Assembly: GCA_036850595.1 (NCBI GenBank)
Contig: CM072168.1
Coordinates: 17,599,982 to 17,663,981 of the forward strand
Direction: 5' to 3'
Origin: Rhyacichthys aspro
Taxonomy: Eukaryota > Chordata > Actinopteri > Gobiiformes > Rhyacichthyidae
Length of the DNA: 64,000 nucleotides
The translations under genes and the position numbers were made by a program. How positions within the stretch are numbered: the stretch's first letter is position 1; each line of letters begins with the position of its first letter. Positions 55,351 to 64,000 of the stretch are shown piece by piece. Below the pieces are notes generated by a model. That model did no database searches, was not told the DNA's origin, and worked only from the letters and a program-made list of their open reading frames with translations.

Positions 55351-57400
55351 CGGCTCAGATGTAGTTTTCTGTTACATTTACACGAAGCATATTAATGTGG
55401 GAAACTGTCAGAGTGGGCGGTGACTCAACACACAGAGACTGCAGTGATATAATCAACCTGTAGCACAAGGAACACACAGACTTAACACAAGGCAACAGTA
55501 AATAACATAGACAACTGAAATTATTATTGCACTTTCAATTTATTTTAAGGCCTAGCTGTTATCTTGAATTAAAGATGCAGTATGCAACCATTATAACACC
55601 AGTAGGCCTTTAATTTGTTAGGCATGATCTCTCGTGAAAAAGTCAAATAAAAATAGTGTGTAGCCTGCATTTGAGTTTTGTTGTCATTCACTGTAATCCT
55701 GTAAATCTGTACTTTGAATGACATTATCAATGGTATAGTTTTTGTTTTAGATTCACAAAATAAATGGTGCAGCTGCTAGACCAAAAAAGCTGCAGCACTT
55801 CAGTATTTAGTCATTTACAATATGCAGAATTTGAAAATGTTCTAAATGTCATAATAAGAAGTCTATATAAATGTTATGTAAGATATTTTCCTCCCTGAAT
55901 CTTCCACTTAGGGTCTCTTCATCTTTTGTAGTTTGGTGCCACATTGTATTTAAAAAGATAAATGGAAAAATTAAAAAGTTAGCTCAAGAATACAAAATTT
56001 CTTTGCATATCCCAGAAGAGAAAAGTTATATGTTTTACACTTTTACATTAAATACATTATAAAATACTGCAATACTTGACAAATTACCAAGCAAATGTTG
56101 TATTGCTGTGGATTTCTGTAAACAAATATCCTTCACTCTATTAAATCAAACAATGTGAAATGAAATGTCATGACCCCTCTCTGTGGGTTGGGGCCCTATG
56201 CAGTTCCCTGGGTTGTCTACCCCATTGCAACACTCCTAATGATGGAGAACAGACTGTTTAGTGTCCTACTGTCGCAGACTGGGTCCATGGACAGCTGCTG
56301 AAGAGACACAGAGCCCTCTGCTGGACGCTCGGAGGAGGTGCAGCATCATTCCACAACTGCATAAAATAAAATTAATAATATTGGTTTTAAATCGTAGGCC
56401 ATCGTGAAATTGGTAAAAAAAAAACAAAAAAAAAACAAAAAAAAAACTAGGCGACCTAATCTACTAGCTATTTTTAAAAGTAGGATAGTTATATGTTCTT
56501 TAAGTGTATCAGGTTATTGACATGCAACCCAAATTATCGAACTTCATAAATCACAATAAGCTAATCAGTAGCACAGTTACCTTTAACTTGATGTTTGCTG
56601 TGCTATCAGATATATTACAATTGTAACTGTAAGAATTAAAAAACTTGTGAACACTGGCAAATCCGTTACGTTACACAATTATTATTAATTTAAACAAGCT
56701 AGCTAGCTAATTTCAGGTGAAGCTACACGGCTAATGTTTAACGGTTGAACGCAGCTAACCAAAATGGCTAACTTTAACGTTAATTAACTGATCGCTGAAC
56801 TGACTTCAGAAGAACAACTTACGCCCTTTTGATTTTATGTTGAGTCTGAAAACGTATCAGTAGATACACTAGCGTAATTGAGTAACCATTAAAAATTAAC
56901 ATTAAGAATTTGTAGTTTATAGTAGCCCCTCCCCGACTCTTCACAGCTGCAGCTCTTAAACTCAGCAGCAGGTGCTTTTAATCTCTCTAATTATACCATA
57001 TCAGACATATGTGTGTCAAGTCAGATTTAACTGGAACTGGAGATAACTGAATACAATATTTTTCTTCACTGAAGGACAAAAAGAGGTGATGGGATCTTTT
57101 ATTTACTAGTTTCTTTGCTTAAAACTGCATCAGGAGCGTTGCGTTGCCAAGGTTACAGCATTATTGTATGTTTATTCTGCTGGCTCAATAGAGCTCAAGC
57201 TTCTATGGATCAAGCATGCCATACAAGAAAAATCCCCACTGATCTGAGGAGGTGCTGCAGGGTTGGAGTGAAGCATTGAGCAGCAAAAAAAAACTGTGGT
57301 AAATGGGAAGACTTTTGTGCCTACGTCGAATCCTGAGTCCTGCTGCTGCAAGAGAATTTTCCCATTATCCTAATTGAAATAATTCAAGAATACAACTGTG
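55351..57400. other. Intergenic region HECW2-PGAP1
   Basis: No coding gene was seen. The region holds a TTAA-type MITE end at 55569, an A-rich tract at 56415-56446 and a patch at about 56690-56960 with repeated GCTAGC/GCTAAC words and a pyrimidine-rich CCCCTCCCC segment. That patch resembles fish promoter-proximal sequence but has no associated gene here. Confidence 0.5.
56415..56446. repeat. A-rich simple repeat
   Basis: Three runs of nine or ten A are separated by single C. It has low information content and may be the tail of an old retroposed copy, but no body was recognised. Confidence 0.9.
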
Positions 57401-60043
57401 GTAGTTTATATCATTTTATTGCAACAACAGTGGTGCAAAAAATTGCACAGTTTGCCCATTTACAGTGACATCAGATAAAAAATGGCAGAAATATCAAAAA
57501 AACAACTTAGTTCATTTTGACATATGCCTAAACCTGAGGGTTAGATACTCTTCCACACAAGAGCTGCATCAGAAAGTATGATCAAATCACCAAATGCAAA
57601 TGGTGCATTAGATACAAGGTCACACACTGAACTAGTTCTGCACAGAGAGCAGCTAGCAGGAGGTTTGAACGTTTTAAAGTCACTCTAGGCAGAAGCAAAG
57701 GAAACACGACCGGGTCACCACACTAATAAAGCACTTCAAAGACAGTGTGACGTTTACACACACATTATTATCCAGTGATCATGAAGATTTAGTTACATCC
57801 ACAGAAATAACTTTTGTGATCACAATATGTTTATGATTTAGATAACCAGCCATAATCCAAAAGTGTGCTTTTGATTGCAATGGTGAAACTAAAACCTGCA
57901 CTGGCTGCCATCTTGCCATCAAGGGAAAAATCTTGTCAAATAAATGTACTTGGCATCATTAAAAACAAACACTTGTATTTTCCTACATTTTGTTGAAAGA
58001 CATTCTTACTTTGTTGTTTTTAACCCATTATTAATATTGAATATGGTCACAGTGAACACGATATAAAACACATTAATAGAAATAGAAAACATATTTATTA
58101 TTTCAACTAGGTTTTACTATAAAGTAAGTTTGCCACCAATTCACAACAAGGCAGACAATGTGCATCTCACGGCACTAAAACTGCACCAACATCAAGTGCA
58201 CAAAAAGCTTTACTTACACCACTAGTGTCGTATGGAGTCACACAGAGACATTCAATGCAGCTACATTCACAAAGAAAACAATAGTTGCAGATTAGATATT
58301 GGTAGTTTTGACTCTGTGTGATTGTATAACCTGCCCAAAGGCAATATAATTGGTCCCTAATGAACTCATATAATTACAGTGTTAATGAAATCATTTAAAG
58401 AGCCGACACATTTGCCCATTCCCTGCAGATGTTTTTGAATGATCTGTGATGAAAGGGGTGTTCAAACTGAAAGGCATGTGAAAAGTGCACCGCTGCAAAC
58501 AATAAGAAGCAGAAAGGCACAGGACCTGCTTCACTGACAGTGAGAAACAGCAGGGACGTGTGACAGAAGGCTGTGAAAAACATACAGGCAATAAAAAATA
58601 TTATGAGATGTACTTATACAAACCTCAAAATCCAACAAATGAAAATGGATTTCATTAAGGGTATAGTTTAAGGTTATTGGGTTATGACTGTCGCTGCTAA
58701 AAGTAACTGAGCAGAAACAAAGAAAGATGCTTATAGCACTATGCACTAAGACAAACATTTTTAAAACTTTGTTCAGGTGTTAGCTTCTAAACATTTGCTA
58801 ACAAACTAGAAGTTAAACTAAATCTGATTTAAGGAATGGGTCATGGGTAAAGTAATTAAATAAAAGGAATGAAAGAAAATGTTTGTTTTCCCAGTACTAC
58901 AGTCAAATAGATCTCAATGTTTATAAAAAAAGTGCAGTTATTACCAAACCTGTAACAAAATCAAAAAATAATTATTTTCAAAGTCTGTTTTAGGAATCTA
59001 GATTTTACACATACACACAGTACATACAGCAGATACTTGCATTGACATGACTCCTCGAGTAACGCAGTTAAATTTAATAGTCACTGTGTCGTCTAGCTTA
59101 GTGCAAACAAAACAAAACAAAAGTAAGGCTGACGTGTCATCCAATAGTCACTAAACACTAGCTTCAGCATCACATATAGAACTATTTTACCATAAAAGGT
59201 GTTGCTCACCTCCAGTTTGTTGATTTTGAAATCCTTCATATGTACCGTTCATTTGTCCATTTGACTCTTACTTTCCTAAAATTATTTGTTCATTACAACT
59301 GTGTAATTATCTCCCCTGTTCTTTATCATTATTGCTCAGTAACACTGCTAAAGATGTGAAGACTAAAATTATCTGAAAAAAATCCCTTGACCTTACAAGA
59401 GATGAGCAATTTTCTGCAGAGTGACACACAAAGGGAAATCTAATTAGTGAGTTTCGGGCACTTGTTTGTGGTTTATGAACACAATATTTTTTATATTACA
59501 TGAGAAAACTGGTGTAACAAAGTGGTGTAGCTATGATTCCTTTGGATTTTTGTTGTGTATAAAGAAAATATTAGTTTTAAATATTTTCGTAGCATTGCTA
59601 CAACAGTCAGCAGGTAAAGATAATACATATCACTAGTCTATGCTAAGCTGTCGGCAGTGTAAGAACCACAATGAACTATGCCACTGTGAACACATTAAAC
59701 AGTAATATCCCATAAAAATATCTTATATTGGTGACCACACATCTCGTGGCATTCTTCTGTGCTCTTCAGTGACAGAGCAATAGATATACAGAGTAAGGCA
59801 GATTTTCAGGTCAGTCCAGTTAAATTAGATCCAACGTCATTCTCTTTTTAAAATATAGTGTAATGACTGTGGAACTGTTGGTGCTGACTTGTAGCAGGCA
59901 GGTCACCAAGCTGTGCATGTCTATGGCTCTGTCCTTGGCAACGAGACGTTGAAGTTTTACCGGGAGACAGTCCATGGTCATAACCAGCTCGAGTGAGTCA
60001 GGCTGTAACTTAAAAAAAGGCTTGTTATGGTAAAGGTGTACCG
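57401..60043 (-). other. PGAP1: Probable PGAP1 3' UTR with polyadenylation signal
   Basis: Downstream of the PGAP1 stop no further coding frame was seen for 2.6 kb. On the minus strand GCAATAAAATG contains AATAAA at 57415-57420 and is a good candidate for the distal polyadenylation signal. Shorter isoforms using earlier signals are possible. Confidence 0.45.
57415..57420 (-). terminator. Candidate PGAP1 AATAAA polyadenylation signal
   Basis: A canonical AATAAA hexamer on the coding strand of PGAP1. Choice among several possible hexamers is inference. Confidence 0.4.
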
Positions 60044-63000
60044 TCAAAGAAGACAACATAAGGCCATGGGCACAAGCGCTGCCAATAAGAAGTATGTGAT
60101 CCTGTAGAGGTGGAGCGTGGAGAAGGTTACCATGGCGATGGCCAAGGGCAGAGGGAGGCTGGAGGCCAGAGGCAGGAGTTTACTGGAGAAAATATCAAAT
60201 ATGACAGTTGGACACTGTAGAAGATCACTTTGATTATATGATAGAAACGTGGGAATATTAGTCCTACCTTTTGCTTATTGTTGCAGTGTTGCTGTTAATG
60301 AGCAGCAAATACACAACAATTAGAGGCACATTGTGTGGCCAGCAAGGGTCAGGATCCAACTGTGTGGTATACCTGGAGGTATACAAAATACATGTTTGTC
60401 ACATTTACTTTGTACAGATATTTACTTCAATTTACTGCTATGTTTATAGAAATGATTTAGTAAGCAAAGAATCATGTGTTTATTTCCATATACAGCAGGG
60501 AAGTTGAGATTATTAAGTAGACTCCAGTGGACACTTGTTAAATGCAAATGTGAGTTGAAGGACTAGGACTAATTTCTGAAATCGGATTACAAAAATATGC
60601 CCAATAATGCAATGAGTTTCTCAGGCATTAATCTTGTAGTTTTATGCTTTCTTTGATCGTTTAACCACACATTGAATTTATTCCATCCTACAGTGAGTGC
60701 TACTGGACACTTCAGTAATAAATAGAGTGTACTTGGCCATACCTCAGGTTGCGGAGCCAGTGAAGGAGTGAAGGTGCACTGAGCATGACGGGAATAGTGA
60801 AGAGGGTAGACAGACACAGGTGAAGCTGGAGGTCGCCCCTCACGTCCTGCAGGACAGACTCCGAAAGCAGAGGAGCCCCGTTACATTCTTTGGACTTGGT
60901 CAAAGCCTCAACATCAGCTGTGCCGTTCTCAGTGTTTTTGTGCTTCCGAGGTGCCTGCAAAAGACACAGCAAATCAAAATACATACACTGGATCATGCCT
61001 AAATGTGAGTCACCAAAAATTTAGAAACAAAAGTAAGATACAAGTTCGTGTAGGTCCATGCACTTTTAATGAGAAAAAAAGAGTAGCATAAACTGGGAAA
61101 AATAATACATGTTTTTGTAGCGCTTGAAATTTTAGATCATAATAAACACAGGTCCCAACTCGCTGTTAATGAAAAACAGTACAAAAAAAGCGCTTGGTGA
61201 ATGAGTACTAACTTACAGTTTCTCTCTGCTGAGACAGACTTGGGCCTATGTTTTTTAAAACCTTTTCACCCTGGATATTGTTTTTAGTGATAAGTCTTAC
61301 CAGGTTCAGCATGTGACTTAATGACCTTTCTGTCATCTGCAGCCTCAGGACCTAATCATTCAAACACAACAACAAAACAAATATTAACAAAGAAATGTTT
61401 TACAAGTGGACAATACAATTTAAAAGTAAAAACCAAGACTTACCCGGTACAGATGGAACATAAAGGCAGCAACAATAGACAGAGCACCACACAATGTGCT
61501 GCCCATAACAGTCAGAGACACAACTATTAGGAGCTGAGTCCGTAATCGCAGACTACCGCACTCTCTCGAAACAGATGGTCTGCAAAAAACATTTAAATAC
61601 AACACTGATACAGATATATTCTTTATGTGTCATACTTGAATTTGTAAGAAACTAGATAACGTTTACCTGTGAACAAGCGCTAATATCAGTGACATCACAC
61701 GGTTAACAGTACGAAGCAGAGCGCCGCCCCAAAACGCCACAGCTGCCCCCATGATGTAGAGAAGAGGTGAGAGGAGGTGTGGCCATTCTTCCGGAGCCAC
61801 TTCCTCCTTAAATGTGGTGTCGGGGAAAGTTGGAGGTAGGGAGTCCATGTGAGGGAGGTACAGAAAAGACCACAGCTCCTGAAACCAGCTGCAGCTTGAG
61901 AGAAGAGAGAGGAATAAAAATGTAAGAAGCCTGGGGATATTAACAACTTTTCTGATGTTTATGTTAAGTTGTAGGTTATTTGCTGTTTCTACAAATAGCT
62001 CCAACCTTAATAAGACATGCAGAACATAGACAGGCAAGATGACTTTGTGAGGTTGGAAGCTCTTTCCCACTGCTTGGCTCATACTTATAGTTTCCTTTGA
62101 CTTTAGGATTAAAGATAGCTGCCTCCCACAGGCGAGGAGGAGGGTTACAGCTGTGTAGACTGGCAGAATGGGAGCACAGAATCTCAGCACCTGCCAGAAA
62201 TCAAGAAACAGACACTAAACTCTCTGAAGACTATCACAAATTATATTAAAAAAGCAGTGTATGTATGTTATTTTAACTCTCAAACACACTGCACAATCAC
62301 ATACCTGCCCTAGCACTTTGGGTAATGAAATTCTTACAGAAATCTGTGAATAAAACAATAAAGTAAGCACATAAATACATTCAAATGTACTTAATATTGT
62401 TAAGACTGCTGATTTTTTGTAGTACCTTATATTGGCAGTTTGGAGATGTGTGGAGCTGAAGTACTGCACCAGAAGTATTGTCTGGACGACTTGTATGAAG
62501 CATCCCTGAGATCTCTGTCACTGATGGCACACTGTTCAGAGACAAAGTGATTTTATGTTAATATATCCCTAAGGTTTGTCATTGAAGTAGAATGAATAAA
62601 ACCAACCTGACTGTGGTTAGTGAGTCTTCCCTAAACCATGGTACTTTTAGTCTGTATACATTGGACAGCCTCTCTGTAAGTATATATACAACAGTCATTA
62701 CTACAGAAAATTTTATGTACATAGAGAACTGTGCCATTAGATACACTTACCTTTGGGCATTTTGCACTGGCTGGCAACTGTGATTCTAAAAGCCTGATAG
62801 ACCTAGGAAATAGACAGGATAGGTTATAAACACAGCTCTATAAAATCAAATGAACATAGGCAACAGGGTAAATCTAACCTGGTGAAAGTGCTGCAGCTCA
62901 ATGGTGTGTAGAAGACCAGAGGAGCCGATCGTCACGTCACTGACACTCATACCTGATAAAACAACAAAGGTTACAAGGAATGTGTGTGTATTAAGTATGA

Positions 63001-63983
63001 GTTAAGATAATGTGTGAGCTGAGTGACAGTTTACCAAAGGACAGGACATGTGGCACTGCTACAGTCTGAGTCTGAGAAACCTGTCGCTGCCATTCACACT
63101 CCACTGTAAACTGTAGAAAGGCAAATCAAATAGACAGGATAGGTTTATCAGGAATGGAAATGAGGAAGTGTGTTGGAAATGAGAAAAGTTGTATGAAACA
63201 TGCTTTGTTTGAAATACCTGTTTGCCGTTGAGGTTGGAGGCATCCACAACCAAATGAGTGACAGCGGACAAGTCATTCAGACTCAATATTAACACCTGAC
63301 GAGGATTGAAACGACAGTTAGTCACAAGACTTGAAATGACTTAAATTAGAGCAATCTTTGTCTGTTTTAGAGACTGTTTAAAACCTTGTATGGAGGAAGG
63401 AGTTCAGTTCCCATCGACAGATCCACTGCATGCACACTGAAAACAAAAGATCAAAATATGACTTTTATGAAAAAACACTGAGGCCACTATCTAATTATCA
63501 TAGTAAAATACATATTAGGTGATCAAACCAGCCAAACAGGCTTATTTATAATTTCAGCCTTACCATGAAGAACCATTTTTATGTGTGCAGCCGTACACCC
63601 AGCTGGTCATCTCCTGAATATACAAGAGCATGTTAACACAGAAGCAACTTTTAAGAAAGTATGTATCACTTCTGTATTTTTTGGTGATTTTTTTTTTAAC
63701 ATTAAAAGAAACAAGTATTAGTGCTGGAGCTATTAAAACTCACCAGGTTGTTGCTTCTACAGTAGAAATGGCTGTAGGCTTTCCTGCGACTTGACAGAGC
63801 AAACAGGAAGTATTTCACTAGTCCTTCCTGTGAACAGAGGTGCATTTGATTAACACATGTCTGTTTATGTGTAGGGCTTTAATTGCATCTTATTTGGCAA
63901 AATGTTTCCCTTTTAATATGATACCTTTGGTGTGGTGTAAGCCAGACGCAGTGTGTTAACTTCACTCCATGCTTCAGGAAAAT
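60044..63983 (-). CDS. PGAP1: PGAP1, GPI-inositol deacylase (C-terminal 596 codons)
   Basis: Minus-strand exons: 63925-63983, 63744-63827, 63564-63613, 63385-63436, 63218-63295, 63035-63110, 62879-62952, 62751-62802, 62607-62673, 62426-62531, 62305-62343, 62006-62190, 61667-61894, 61444-61579, 61301-61351, 60743-60954, 60268-60372, 60044-60182. They join without a stop. Landmarks are EMTSWVYGC and VHAVDLS, LSLNDLSAVTHLVVD, VYQAFRITV, FQELWSFLYLP, STLCGALSIVAAF and LHWLRNLRY, in the order found in PGAP1. The first part is the lumenal middle region; the last third contains several hydrophobic membrane segments. PGAP1 removes the acyl chain from GPI inositol in the ER. The lipase domain with its catalytic serine (roughly the first 320-330 residues) lies beyond the window. 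Human PGAP1 is about 922 aa. Confidence 0.93.
61667..61894 (-). CDS. PGAP1: PGAP1 membrane-domain exon
   Basis: It encodes SWFQELWSFLYLPHMDSL, a lumenal loop, then LLYIMGAAVAFWGGALL, a membrane segment. The acceptor CTCTCAAG|CTGC, with a long pyrimidine tract, is required to keep frame with the previous exon, which ends TTATTAAG|GTTGG. Reading straight through that intron is also open, so the junction rests on family alignment. Confidence 0.85.
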
Positions 63984-64000
63984 CTGTAATAACAAGAGAA

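Noticed and set aside
61895..62005. Reading through the PGAP1 segment between two exons as coding
   Set aside because: The frame is open, but family alignment (VLLS joined to CSWFQELW) and good splice sites with a long pyrimidine tract support an intron.

Overview
The window is vertebrate nuclear DNA, most likely from a teleost fish. It holds parts or all of five multi-exon protein genes with canonical GT-AG introns, a CpG-rich promoter, and many short non-autonomous DNA transposons of fish type (hAT-like, TTAA-flanked and Tc1-like). The gene set (FTCDNL1, C2orf69, STK17B, HECW2, PGAP1) matches the human 2q32-q33 neighbourhood. The species cannot be named from the sequence. No bacterial features, CRISPR array or tRNA/rRNA gene were seen.

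Layout, low to high coordinate: (1) FTCDNL1, minus strand, four coding exons between 192 and 2887, running off the low end into Ns. (2) A ~1.1 kb head-to-head intergenic region, then C2orf69, plus strand, 3985-6073, three exons. (3) 6.1-14.0 kb: a convergent gap with downstream sequence of C2orf69 and STK17B and several MITE-like elements. (4) STK17B, minus strand, seven coding exons 14041-24002 (356 aa); its longest intron holds a nested hAT-like insertion and a TTAA-flanked element. (5) 24.0-29.5 kb: STK17B promoter and repeats. (6) HECW2, minus strand, 29 coding exons 29480-49197 (1524 aa), with probable 5' non-coding sequence reaching a GC-rich promoter at about 54.8-55.35 kb. (7) 55.4-60.0 kb: no coding gene seen; its upper part is probably PGAP1 3' UTR. 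(8) PGAP1, minus strand, the last 18 coding exons (596 codons), running off the high end.

Exon boundaries were set by hand, requiring a splice AG and GT, a continuous reading frame and family similarity. The summed lengths close in frame for STK17B (1071 nt), HECW2 (4575 nt), C2orf69 (927 nt) and the PGAP1 part (1791 nt after two leading bases). The genes do not form a pathway: FTCDNL1 is a formiminotransferase-domain protein, C2orf69 a mitochondrial serine-hydrolase-like protein, STK17B a DAPK-family kinase, HECW2 a NEDD4-family ubiquitin ligase, and PGAP1 an ER GPI-inositol deacylase.

The two most unusual observations are a 66-bp minisatellite that copies the 5' splice site of an FTCDNL1 exon at least five times, all in the same frame, and a +1 frameshift that separates C2orf69 from its conserved C-terminal tail. 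I found no evidence for a wholly new biological system.
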